A stretch of DNA of 64,000 nt, taken from Pseudomonas mangiferae (lineage in GTDB: Bacteria > Pseudomonadota > Gammaproteobacteria > Pseudomonadales > Pseudomonadaceae). This document shows positions 41,901 to 45,840 of the stretch, piece by piece. How positions within the stretch are numbered: position 1 is the first letter of the stretch; the number at the start of each line of letters is the position of its first letter. Location: contig NZ_VJOY01000001.1 of the NCBI RefSeq assembly GCF_007109405.1, forward strand, positions 372,001 through 436,000. The letters are read 5' to 3'. Below the pieces are notes generated by a model. That model was given only the letters and a program-made list of their open reading frames with translations, searched no databases and was not told where the DNA came from. The translations under genes were made by a program, and so were the position numbers.

Positions 41901-44090
41901 GTAGTACGCACCGCCGGGAAGGCCCTCAACACGGCCTTCCGCCACGTACAGGTAGCACTGGACGGCGTTGAGACCGCCGGCGGAGGAGTACAGGTACTTG
42001 CCTTGTCCATCCAGCGTCACCTCCCGCAGCAACGAGAGCAGACACCCCAGTCGGTCGAGGGTCGCCGGCAACCCCGTGCCAGGTCGACGGTAGGCGGTGG
42101 GCTCGAAGCGCACCTCATCCAGAGCGATGGTCGACGCTGTCGCCGGCTGACAGCCCGGAGACACCTGCGCAGGAGCCGCACCCGCCTCGGCTGAAGGGTG
42201 CGCGCTTCCTGCGTCCAGGATGCGCGCGGCGATGGCACCGACGGTGGGCTGCTGGAGGAACACGTCGATGGGCAGGGTGACCTGGTAGCGCTGCTGGATA
42301 CTGTGGACCGCCTGTACCAGGGTGAAGGAGGTGGCACCCCGGTCGAACAGGTCGTCGTCGGCAGCCAGTGCCTCGCCGCCCAGCGCTTCGCTGAAATAAG
42401 CCTGCAGCCACGCGGTCAGGGACGGAGCGTCCAGTGCCGATGGCGACGCGGGCGGCGGCTGAATGGGCTCCCCGGCCAGCAGTGCCTTGCGGTCCGCCTT
42501 GCCATGGGCCGTGACCGGTACCTGGTCGATGAACGTGACCAGGTTCGGCGTCATGTACTCCGGCAGGCGCTCCTGGACGAAGGCTCGCACGGTTTTTCGG
42601 TCCAGCCCTTCGGCCACCACGAAGGCCACCAGCTTGGGGTCCTCGGTACCGGCGTCCTTGACCAGTACGACCGCATCTTCGATAGCTGGGTGGGCCTTGA
42701 GGGTGCTTTCGATCTCGCCCAGCTCGATGCGAAATCCGCGCAATTTCACCTGGGAGTCGAAACGTCCCAGTACCTCGATCTCGCCGTCAGCGAGAAAGCG
42801 TGCCTCGTCGCCGGTTCGGTAAAGCCGCGCGCCCGCCTCTGGGGAGAACGGATCACGGATGAATTTCTCGGCGGTCAGCTCGGGCCGGTTGAGGTAGCCG
42901 CGCGCGAGGCCGACGCCGCCGATGCAGAGCTCGCCGGTCTGCCCCAGGGGTACGGGCCGGGCCTGCTCATCGAGGATGTGGATCTGCAGGTTGTCGATGG
43001 GCCGGCCGATGGGCACGACACCATCCGGGCGGGGCTCGGCCCGCCAGCAGGTGACGTCCACCGCAGCCTCGGTGGGGCCGTACAGGTTGTGCAGCTCGGC
43101 CGTCAGGCGCTGGCGAAAATGCAACAACAGGTCATGGGTCAGGGCCTCGCCGCTGACGAAGACCTTGCGCAGCGTGCCGCATGCGGAAACCTCGGGGTGC
43201 TTGAGGAAAAAGCGCAGCATCGAGGGGACGAAGTGGCAGACGGTGACCCGCTCGGCCTGGATCGTCTGAACCAGGTACTGGGTGTCCTTGTGGCCCTCCG
43301 GGCGGGCCATGACCAGGCAGGCCCCGCTCAGCAGGGGCAGAAACAGTTCCCACACCGACACATCGAAGGTGAACGGCGTTTTCTGCAGGATGCGGTCTTC
43401 ACCGCCGATGGCGTAGTGACGCTGCATCCACAGCAAGCGGTTGCAAATGGCCCGGTGGGGCACCATGCACCCCTTGGGACGTCCGGTGGACCCCGAGGTG
43501 TAGATGACATAGGCCAGGTGGTCGGGGCCGGCGAGCGGTACGGGATCGTTCTCGTGCGCCGACAGGTCCTGGCCGTCGGAAGAATCGAGGCAGAGTACCT
43601 CGCCATCGAAGTCCGACAGCCGCTGGCGAAACCGCTCCTGGGTCAGCACCACGGTCACGGAGGCGTCATCGAGGATCAGTGCCAGGCGTTCAGCGGGATA
43701 AGCGGGATCGAGGGGCAGGTAGGTGCCGCCCGCCTTCAAAATCCCCAGGAGCGCTACCACGAGCTCCGGGGAGCGCTCCATCTGGACGCCCACCAGGCAA
43801 TCCGGGCCGATCCCAAGTTCGCGCAGGTAGTGCGCCAGCCGATTGGCCTTTCGGTTCAGCGCGTCGAATGACAGGGCGCGGTTCTCGAACCGGATCGCGA
43901 TCGCATCCGGGCTCCGTTGCACCTGGGTCTCGATGAGCCGGGCCAGGGTGATGTCCAGCGGATACGGGTGATCGGTAGCGTTCCAGCTCGCGATGAGCTC
44001 GCGCTCGGAGGCCGAGGCTACGGTCCCTTTCTCTTCAAGTCGGAACGGCTTGTCTTGATACGCTGAATCTTTGTCAGACACTTTAACCAT
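23970..44090 (-). CDS. hybrid NRPS / trans-AT PKS loading and extension subunit: A-PCP-Ox-KS0-ACP, KS-DH-KR-cMT-ACP, KS-DH-KR-ACP-ACP, KS-DH-KR
   Basis: A 6,706-aa first subunit of the assembly line. It opens with an adenylation domain (TSGSTG about residue 200, A10 about 525). Reading its pocket between A4 and A5 gives D-V-W-H-F-S-L-V-D(-K), the classic serine code as in EntF. A PCP follows (GATSF about 590). Residues about 660-1080 are a tandem SagB/nitroreductase-like oxidase. Next is a KS (1117-1520) whose active Cys remains (about 1279) but whose HGTGT motif reads AAPGA, hence non-elongating; then an ACP (about 1736). Extension modules: KS 1817, DH 2484, KR 2987, cMT 3441, ACP 3706; KS 3800, DH 4417, KR 4847, ACPs 5127 and 5214; KS 5304, DH 5944, KR 6427 to the C-terminus, which has no ACP. 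There is no AT anywhere. The N-terminus keeps a C-A linker remnant but no condensation domain, as expected of a starter. The ATG at 44090 is preceded by AGGG about 5 nt upstream. Transcription probably starts in the A+T-rich region to its right. Confidence 0.95.
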   Translation of the reverse strand: MVKVSDKDSAYQDKPFRLEEKGTVASASERELIASWNATDHPYPLDITLARLIETQVQRSPDAIAIRFENRALSFDALNRKANRLAHYLRELGIGPDCLVGVQMERSPELVVALLGILKAGGTYLPLDPAYPAERLALILDDASVTVVLTQERFRQRLSDFDGEVLCLDSSDGQDLSAHENDPVPLAGPDHLAYVIYTSGSTGRPKGCMVPHRAICNRLLWMQRHYAIGGEDRILQKTPFTFDVSVWELFLPLLSGACLVMARPEGHKDTQYLVQTIQAERVTVCHFVPSMLRFFLKHPEVSACGTLRKVFVSGEALTHDLLLHFRQRLTAELHNLYGPTEAAVDVTCWRAEPRPDGVVPIGRPIDNLQIHILDEQARPVPLGQTGELCIGGVGLARGYLNRPELTAEKFIRDPFSPEAGARLYRTGDEARFLADGEIEVLGRFDSQVKLRGFRIELGEIESTLKAHPAIEDAVVLVKDAGTEDPKLVAFVVAEGLDRKTVRAFVQERLPEYMTPNLVTFIDQVPVTAHGKADRKALLAGEPIQPPPASPSALDAPSLTAWLQAYFSEALGGEALAADDDLFDRGATSFTLVQAVHSIQQRYQVTLPIDVFLQQPTVGAIAARILDAGSAHPSAEAGAAPAQVSPGCQPATASTIALDEVRFEPTAYRRPGTGLPATLDRLGCLLSLLREVTLDGQGKYLYSSAGGLNAVQCYLYVAEGRVEGLPGGAYYYQPRLNRLLPVHVPVGPGAEVLASKGTMPPGGAGFLLALVAETAAIVPLYNQAAPSLLVLEAGYIEQLLLSRQADFQIRMAPAQAVDTAALVALFALQTSHQVVRCLVEGGDPAGTAARSPRFDVALADFLGGRNEGFELPSREELVQLHEAQRQIRRDLPEQGDGVVALPAAPIPDAALKLRAAKRQYRDGPVRLDQVSRLLNLLRAGPEGEHLYLDDTRARLTAYLYIVEQGVRDEPNGRDVPGALYRYDAVQHCLLEVGPADPTAIGHSYTPFNRKHANLARLQVFLVAEAAAVREAAGRHACLLQAGRIGQLLLEKQAEFGLGLCPIGSLYFDRIRTAFGLDEGDELIHSFVGGAVAQALPAGWPRLEPGRSREPDASHAPGEQALAIVGLSGRYPGAATPDALWQNLHAGRSAIETVSAEDLLRGHGLGDDSRQWRVGALSGAQLFDPLLFRITPAEARTLDPQERLFLQAVWHCLENAGYTAASLRHQAGRVGVFVGAMWGDHQHHQPAADGGRTTSFHSAIANRVSFFNDFNGPSVAIDTSCSSTMTALHFACSSIRQGECGAAIVGGVNLISHPAHLELLSSLALLSEEGEAHPFGLQAKGWVAGEGVGALLLRPLEDARRDGDTVLGIVRATSIGHGGQTFRYGAPSADSQADSMRRVLAQAGLSADDIGHVEAAAPGASLADAAEFSALAQVFGEGRQGPPLSVGSIKANIGHLESASALSQITKVLFQLKHGQLAPTLGCQPLSPMIDAAGALAIVDRPSPWQGAPRALINAFGASGSGGHAILEAPPEADATVEQAGPWLFPFSAASDEQLRRLVADFAEALRTGGFEDATLADMAYTLCVGRVVMGHRLAVVAAGRDELLAHLSARDDASLDVVRGRLGPDAPAESGEERLHGLDRPALRVIANRWVSGQADLSTVARQGQRRVALTPYPFAQVDCHPANQAAPEQPLPLPTFRDEELQQALEGYLRRQFAQVSAIPETSLDSEETFDRYGLTSLMITALNQRLAADFGALPSTLFFEYQSLAALAGYLAGTHGSRGRVLLDLPARAPAAPAPATDRRAQAPVPSGRQAHDEPIAIIGLSGRFPGAPDLETFWANLSQGVDSIREIPLERWPHRPYYSRERGEKGKITSKWGGFIDHADCFDPLFFNISPRDAERMDPQERIFLETAWQTLEDAGYDRSGLQRHYQGEMGVFVGVMHGEYLLYTRSTAADCTDDAVDASFGSIANRVSYVLDCKGPSMAVDTICSSSLTALHLAVESLRRGECQLALAGGVNLSLHPNKYFIQSQLTMSSSDGRCRSFGEGGDGFVPGEGVGAVLLKPLSRAEADGDQIHGVIRATSVNHNGKTHGYTVPSPNAQGAMIAASLDKANMDPRELSYVEAHGTGTALGDPIEIAGLQSGFARRSATLGHPGAGPQTCAVGSVKSNIGHLESAAGIAGIAKVLLQLRHGQWAPSLHSHRLNPGIAFAETPFHVPQRLQAWPRPMLDLEGTLREYPRVASVSSFGSGGSNGHVIIAEYRGPERVPERLGQTLIIPLSARTRPQLRQRVEQVQRFLLRTAEEGSPPRLDDLAFTLQRGREAMDHRLAFTISSWEELLAKLALALEALATDDPQPGAHEGLFVGRTKDNRTALTGLFNDEDMAATLAAWAEKGKYAKLMDVWVRGLTLDWAALGVPGESARRISLPGYPFARERVWVSGASRSVGARDEAAWLHPLVQRNVSDLSRQKFTSVFTGDEFFLRDHRVGTRKLLPGVAYLEMAREALVLALGEQARDGVPSLRNVVWAQPVGLEEQGDEAVAVDVQVDRLDGQRLAFEIVERAHQVLCCQGEAVLLGQADAATTPLSALQATIGTRTLEAEVLYELFEGMGIHYGPWHRTVRELRVSEGQVLAHIELPDERHAEPHRFVLHPSLMDGALQATVGVLAAASLAQDETPRVRETWVPFALESLHLGGGTLGALAWAWVRRGAGDEDAAQPRFDLDLFDAQGQVCVALRGFALRAMKRPASFRALLDDRPDRHGFLVERWNRVVLPRPAPSPAPSLLLISSDAHGEAALKARYPGAATLRLEGHESIECLIDRLRATGPFDHLVWLAPAASAADALDGMIQAQQAGTLGLFRLLKALQADGWDRRPLAWTVVTRATVAVFGEVERLHQAQSEPMAPSHASLQGLVGAMAKEYPHWPVRLLDLPAGEEWPAHDLVSLPADPQGNALAYREGVWYRPCLTPWQPLPAPGILEGQGTTSYRQGGIYLVVGGAGGIGRVFSEHLIRACGAQVIWLGRRERDAGIDAAIEQLGRLGPSPRYLRADATVHADLRQAVEQVLAEYGAIHGVVHAALQLQDQSLARMDEARFAAGLAAKVDTCVRLGELFQHRPLDFMLFFSSLQCFTKSAGQSNYAAGCTFKNAFGRYLAQRLAYPVKVINWGYWGDVGSVAGDDYRRRMAAVGLGSIQSEPAMAALETLLARPLAQVTFLRGAGRLRETFEKLALPTHPDGPFGEYGESLAEAAPSVLPQLKSRPATDSHAVREAVRRMESHRTAFEDLQGRLLHAQLQGLGGFGERYETLAELMQRLGVAPRYERWLDASLDELVQRGHLQRQRDDSGACRLVNVRTPAVEPLWREWDAHRPAWLEQPGLKAEALLAEATLRVLPDILLGRLAATDILFPESSMARVEGIYQRNPVSDFFNDALLDVLQAFVEERLTREPDASIRILEIGAGTGGTSARAFDRLRPYQARIAEYCYTDLSQAFLSHARQAYGADNPYLRYQLFDVNRPLAEQGIASGAYDLVIATNVLHATADLRLTLRNAKAALMRNGLVLINEIGRNGLFTHLTFGLLTGWWLFEDRELRLPGGPALAPKHWKRALEREGFRQVWFPALSEHDLGQQIVVAESDGMIWQRAPAEEAPVRLAPRVLAAAPARTLPPAVAIAAAPAQPTVAPPQAMKARTVDYLREVIGGLFKIRPDEIDAHEPLETYGIDSILVVQLTNLLRGKLADISSTLFFEHQTVEALATHLAATQPERLQALLGLGSPAETAAPITALAAEAPVDLGTHRFTSMAPAHTPDSPSVRDTDVAIIGLAGRYAQADTVRELWQRLERGESCIGEVPAERWDWRAYFDQTPGRAGRIYTRWGGFLRDIDAFDPLFFHIAPREAEKMDPQERVFLEQAYHCIGDAGYTPARLAEGSRVGVFVGVMNGTYARQSSYWSVANRVSYQFNFQGPSLAVDTACSSSLTAIHLALESLHSGVSECALVGGVNLVVDPVHYMGLSEMKMLSPGPACKAFGREADGFVDGEGVGALLLKPLARAEADGDRIYGVIRGSMINAGGKTNGYTVPNPVAQGRLVADSLARAGVDPRAVGYVEAHGTGTALGDPLEIAGLARAFDAGSEPPPRQSCAIGSIKSNIGHCESAAGIAGVTKVLLQLKHRRLVPSLHAGEPNPEIDFARTPFVVQQVLADWPAPSGNGEGGRIATVSSFGAGGANAHVVIEEYRDRRDRPAIVVDAQRPVIVPLSAKSDQQVRQQVRRLLDAVDADGLGDADLPALACTLQLGREAMSHRLGVLAASMDELKARLRATLDQPVREIRQPRAALDEQVVADWISRGEYPRLLDAWLDGAVLPWQLLYPQGAPVPLDLPAYPFARERYWHPDRPTTPSATVEARLHPLLHRNVSDLRGLRYLSRFSGREPFFTDHRVEGRGVLPGAAVIGLIQAALVQAGGEHAPGAFGPDAKALVIHELTWRLPFSVDDDNQGELFLELAPSTDDDFRVGLYSYGTGGHLCLHAEARAGFTDVPPLASPPFEIQGAESVDVEACYARFAAMGIAYGDGHRGVRALWRRDTAVLARIDLSDAQAGEQSVLPPGPIDAAMQAAMALLMDDLGEQPALWLPERLANSVWYGPCPSALRVRIERRAQDRDRARFDLILFDEAGRCCARLDGLAFKASVRPGAAANGLLCHKRWQAAAAPLALASPVPRLVLLLGGHPAFAGVAQRLHDRGEASHSLVDEGFPAAALALAERLAPWVRAGQPCLIQLVIPLDDPQGYAGLAGLLRSVSRERPALVAQLVEIATDLGEAPLDACLAAEAAVPRERCVRVLGEAEGNLRQVMVWEHQPLADAPTPWRTDGVYLITGGLGGVGLLLARAILEGAADARVVLCGRREAAAPDVAATCAALGGRVDYHAVDLADAAQVDALIASIQADHGGLHGILHCAGITRDGLLLDKTAVDFEAVFAAKVAGARHLDRACASQPLDFFVLCSSIASELGNVGQADYAAANGYLDAFAHQRNRLVATGSRQGRTVAINWPLWLEGGMRMSESARRVLAERTGLEAMTTAVGLGALYQALEQDDDQLMVLVGQTDRLVALLAGETGDAVSAPSLAPDEALPVLLRRLLAGAVKIAESRLDADVPFEQYGVDSLMIMDMTAALEKRFGTLPKTLFYEYPTLQALAEHLASRTERPVEEAGADPALLAWLRETLAEALEVPPASLDDDQCFERYGLDSLKALELTRRLERRTGALPPTLLFEQSSLRRLAEHLAREAVARPTVEAAPAPASKTPVVSAAPVRQQRLFETKAQVEQPVHERADVAIVGLAGRYPGAEDLDAFWQNLREGRDCIGDVPAERWDWRDYYSEDRTRHGVHNSKRGGFLDGIDGFDPLFFNISPLEAELIDPQERLFLQTAWAALEDAGYCRRPGHAADDESRQVGVYVGVMYAEYQLLGAEASLRGQRMGFAGSNASIANRVSFCLNLQGPSLSVDSMCSSSLTALHLACQDLRSGRTVMAIAGGVNLTLHPNKYLMLSSGQFISNQGHCASFGEGGDGYIPGEGVGAVILKRLADAERDGDHIYGVIKGSHLNHGGKSTGYSVPNPRAQQAAIGNALREAGVAPARVSYIEAHGTGTRLGDPIEIAGLASAFGSARTGEPCWIGSVKSNIGHCEAAAGIAGLTKVLLQFRHGEIAPSLHAETLNPYIDFASTPFEVNRRLRPWPQPLQDGRAVPRIAGISSFGAGGSNGHLVVEDYRVTHQPADDAEPQLILLSARDPDRLPLMARRLLARLARPEAGDSLAAVAYTLQVGREAMEHRAACIVQDEDELKEALRALAEGDESVWVRGEAGIASERVERFKADAGDAWHARLANLLADGRQRQILELWSEGLAIDWTALQASRGRPAQRISLPTYPFATQRYWAPTGSRLVPSLPRPVHPLLQQNVSGFDRQRFISEFTGEEPWLRDHQVGGRRMLPGAAYLEMIRAAACAATGVHGAPLVMERLNWLAPLAVEAGSHRLAVELQRQDAGIAVQVQGDDPYAVLHCQARVSLGLEKEPEPVDLAHWRGRHWAMCLDDAALYSRFERLGLVYGKTHRGIRRLWVAERHGQREVLAELVLDHLPTGEPDTALWLEPGIVDSALQAAIGVVLPLDEGVTSLPPLLMPFALERLELTAPCSGRMWALVRGRTADRLAIDLCDEEGRVCARFSGLASRALASRATAKAERPSDRSPVPGESLQLLAPLWSVVDGAGAGQPIRQGVRLVFGATPERREALARLWPDARFARTPVASEADCLAELDACEALAEVVWLAPTDDDAPLEANPSVASQRFGALGAFHLIKALLHLHHGRHPVRLLLVTGQAVAVRPGDTCRPTHASVHGLAGSLAKEYPHWQVCLADLADEQLAALHQAPFDAVASGELLAWRGGQWWRRQLAEVAAQAPDAAAPTYRDGGVYLVIGGAGGIGAAWSRHVVARHRARIVWVGRRPLEQDLEARLDAFTAFSLSQGAPAPVYLQADATDAAQLGAVRQQVLDRFGRISGLVHSAIVLEDQGLAAMQASTFSRVLDAKVATSVALATTFRDDAASLDFVLFFSSMMAFSTAAGQSNYAAGCTFADAFADRLRADWPCPVKVINWGYWGSVGSVSDDRYRQRMRALGLGSIEPEEAMQALDRLLQGRLDQLALLKVVVPDEAGAPDSLAILLGDDHLTLYPDSHGGLAAMRERLDRRLAALV
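28330..28790 (-). other. tandem acyl carrier proteins ending module 3 of the first PKS subunit
   Basis: Two carrier domains in sequence, with phosphopantetheine sites YGVDSLMI (about 28,710) and YGLDSLKA (about 28,450), each followed by an FxEyxxLxxLAEHLA helix. Tandem ACPs usually raise flux or recruit beta-branching enzymes. Neither site shows an obvious loss of the attachment serine. Confidence 0.85.
39490..40745 (-). other. non-elongating ketosynthase (KS0) of the loading region
   Basis: The domain has the KS fold signature (VGLSGRYPGA), the active-site Cys in DTSCSST, and the second catalytic His in ANIGHLES. The first catalytic His is lost: the expected EAHGTGT reads EAAAPGA, followed by SLADAAE in place of LGDPIE. 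Established work on trans-AT PKSs shows that KS domains lacking this His transfer the chain without elongation. The domain is followed only by an ACP, so the pair probably just passes the starter onward. Confidence 0.85.
40840..42125 (-). other. tandem SagB-like oxidase domain within the PKS loading module
   Basis: Two consecutive nitroreductase-superfamily halves sit between the serine PCP and the KS0. The first half carries SSAGGLNAVQCYLYV, which matches the PSAGGLYPLELYLVV-like flavin motif of SagB-type dehydrogenases. The second half ends in AFGLDEGDELIHSFVGG, the typical C-terminal signature of the family. Known relatives act as FMN-dependent oxidases on azolines in thiazole and oxazole biosynthesis, or oxidise the tethered amino acid in indigoidine synthetases. 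Here no cyclisation domain precedes it, so azole formation is not supported by the visible domains. Oxidation of seryl-PCP itself is the more direct reading, but that is an inference. Confidence 0.75.
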
Positions 44091-44798
44091 CCCTGCCCTG
44101 TGATTGTCGGTCCTGCGGACCTACGCTTCCGTGTCATTCCCGAAAAACCAGCACGGTCGTTCACCGTGGGGTTCTCAACGCCTCTTCGCGGCAGGCTTAA
44201 TTATCAAGTTTTTTCTCATGGAGCAAATCCAGATGCTGAAATGAACGAGTTCCCTTGAAAAAAACTTTTTTCATTCCAGAAAAAACTACCTGATTAACGG
44301 TTTTCGACAGGGTTGATATAAACGTGAGCTCAGAATGATCAATGCCAAATAGCCAGTAGCGCCACATTCGAATTGCATCATGCGTTTCGCTTTTCGTTGC
44401 GAGCCGGTAACGCTGACGTGACAGATCATGAATGCGGTTCAGTAACCGAATTTTGTAAACTCAAGCGTGCAGTTATAAGCGCACTTTTGCATGTGATTCC
44501 AAATTACATGCAAAGACTGGCCAATAAAAAAATCCCTATTACGCTTACCCTTTTCAAACCGCGCCAACGAATGCATGGCAAAAAACGGTGTTGTTTTTCG
44601 TTTTTCAAAAATGGGAAGGTGTTTCCCGTCGCGGCTTCTAGAACGGGCGTTTCGAAACATAGCCAGTGTTTTCTTTGCGCAAACGAAACAGAATCGCACG
44701 AAATTTCACAGCGACATTGCATTAATGATTCACCTGTTTTTGGAAAACGATAAGCAATATGGGCCACCTCCATCAATATCTGCTCAGGGAGAGCGAAC
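44091..44798. other. A+T-rich intergenic region between the PKS operon and the 103-aa gene
   Basis: About 700 bases of visibly A+T-rich DNA amid very G+C-rich genes. It must carry the promoter of the minus-strand PKS operon and that of the plus-strand small gene. A weak sigma70-like -10 for the PKS side is GATAAT on the minus strand (44,200-44,205), but I see no convincing -35 at the right spacing. Other structure: a near-perfect short palindrome of A and T runs at 44,256-44,273 and a clear 9-bp inverted repeat at 44,486-44,514 (listed separately). Short reading frames on both strands here have no ribosome site or coding bias that I can support. Confidence 0.7.
44486..44514. promoter_or_regulatory. 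operator-like inverted repeat
   Basis: TTTGCATGT and ACATGCAAA form a perfect 9-bp inverted repeat around an 11-bp A+T-rich spacer. Size and position between two divergent transcription units fit a regulator binding site. There is no run of T after either arm, so it does not look like a terminator. Which protein would bind is unknown. Confidence 0.35.
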
Positions 44799-45110
44799 AT
44801 GACTGAAACGACCCAATATCACATCTTCGGCATTGCGACACCGGCTGATGGGTGTCTATTCGTCGACTATATCCCTCATGAATTGACGGATCATGAGCAA
44901 AGCTTATTGCATCATATCCATCAACACCCTGATCGCGTCCTGCAGAACTGGGAAGCGGCCGCCTCTCCAAGGCCCGCCGATGTATTCGAGATCGAGTGCG
45001 TGAATGATGAAGAAACCGCCCGTGAAGCCGTGGAGTTCTGGCGAGCGTATTTCAAATACCTTGGCGGTTCGATTATTGAAGTTGGACACATCCATCCTCC
45101 CGTCGAATAA
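44799..45110 (+). CDS. small protein of unknown function (103 aa)
   Basis: A 103-aa protein starting at ATG 44799 after a good AGGGAGA ribosome site. It is acidic and soluble-looking, without signal peptide or membrane segment. It begins with a hydrophobic strand-like stretch (YHIFGI, CLFVDYI) and ends with a helix rich in Glu and aromatic residues (ETAREAVEFWRAYFKYLG). That strand-strand-helix layout with a Glu-containing helix faintly recalls small GIY-YIG domains, but the catalytic signature is not convincing, so I assign no function. Base composition is clearly lower in G+C than the genes on either side, which suggests separate acquisition. It is divergent from the PKS operon across a 0.7-kb A+T-rich spacer, so a regulatory or self-protection role is possible but unsupported. 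Confidence 0.65.
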   Translation: MTETTQYHIFGIATPADGCLFVDYIPHELTDHEQSLLHHIHQHPDRVLQNWEAAASPRPADVFEIECVNDEETAREAVEFWRAYFKYLGGSIIEVGHIHPPVE

Positions 45111-45488
45111 CCGCTGTGATGCCACTGTAAATGAATAATTAAACACTGGAACGAAGAGTAACCAATTACTGGGTATATGGACTTCCAGCCCATAGCGCGT
45201 GAAGCGATATCGTAGCCATTCAAGTGAATGCAAAGACGCTTGAGGCTGGTTTGGACTCACGGGTGATTGCGGTGGCGCATCCTGGATGTACCACCCACCG
45301 CCGAGCATGTTCGGTGCCTACGTCGCCACTTTTTCAGACCCTGGGAGCGGCGTAGCCAAGATCAGCCGAGAGGCGAACGGGATCGAGGCATGCCACCGGG
45401 TCGGAACGCGCACGCCGGGAAAGCAATGCGTGGCCCTCTCCGCCCGTGTCGTCAAGCCCACAAGCCAGACAGCCCCCGTGCTGCTCGA
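45111..45488. other. intergenic stretch between the 103-aa gene and the monooxygenase gene
   Basis: The first 150 bases are A+T-rich, then composition returns to G+C-rich. The only structure I see is a small hairpin, CATTCA-AG-TGAATG (45,218-45,231), without a T run. Both neighbouring genes point into this stretch, so it is their common 3' region. No open frame here has support. Confidence 0.6.
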
Positions 45489-45840
45489 TCAGGCTCCTCC
45501 GTGCACCTCGCGACTATCCGCAGGCGCCTCCGTTCGATCTTCCAGGCCATAGTCGCGCCGGGCCTGGGCGATGCAGAGGCGGTAGTCGGCGAAGAGCCGA
45601 ATCCGGCCCAGGCGCTGGGCGCTTCGGTGGCGTTCCAGAGCACGCCACTGGGCGACGGCCTGTTCCATCGCGCCAGAAGGACAGTGAGAGCAGCTTGCCC
45701 GGCTCCGCCAGGCTTTCGAACCGCTCGATGGAAAGAAAGCCGTCGATGCCCTGCAGCAACGGCTTCAGGTCGGCGGCGAGGTCCAGGTAGTGCCGACGGT
45801 GGCCCGGATGGGGCCAGGCCTCGAAGATCATGGCGATCAT
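45489..45840 (-). pseudogene. antibiotic biosynthesis monooxygenase (ABM) family gene with a frameshift
   Basis: The ATG at 45840 overlaps the P450 stop (ATGA), so the two are coupled. The start reads MIAMIFEAWPHPGHRRHYLD, then ...GIDGFLSIERFESL...KLLSLSFWRD, the N-terminal half of small ABM-type dimeric alpha/beta-barrel enzymes. After WRD (about 45,666) the zero frame turns into Arg/Pro-rich nonsense. Dropping one G restores EQAVAQWRALERHRSAQ...FADYRLCIAQARRDYG and a stop at 45,489-45,491, giving a normal protein of about 116 aa. The 352-bp span equals 117 codons plus one base, as expected for a single-base insertion. It is either a real inactivating mutation or a sequencing error in a GG context. 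Family members are small oxygenases or stress-response enzymes. Confidence 0.85.

Noticed and set aside
40840-42125. Oxazole-forming starter (Cy-A-Ox-PCP)
   Set aside because: The Ox region fits such a system, but there is no cyclisation domain and no acyl partner before the A domain, so heterocycle formation is not supported.
44373-44753. 126-codon plus-strand frame and its antisense partners in the A+T-rich spacer
   Set aside because: No ribosome site, no coding bias, and the frame crosses the operator-like palindrome.
44904-45308. 134-codon minus-strand frame overlapping the 103-aa gene
   Set aside because: The plus-strand frame has a clear ribosome site and the minus one has none. The first third of the minus frame is intergenic sequence.
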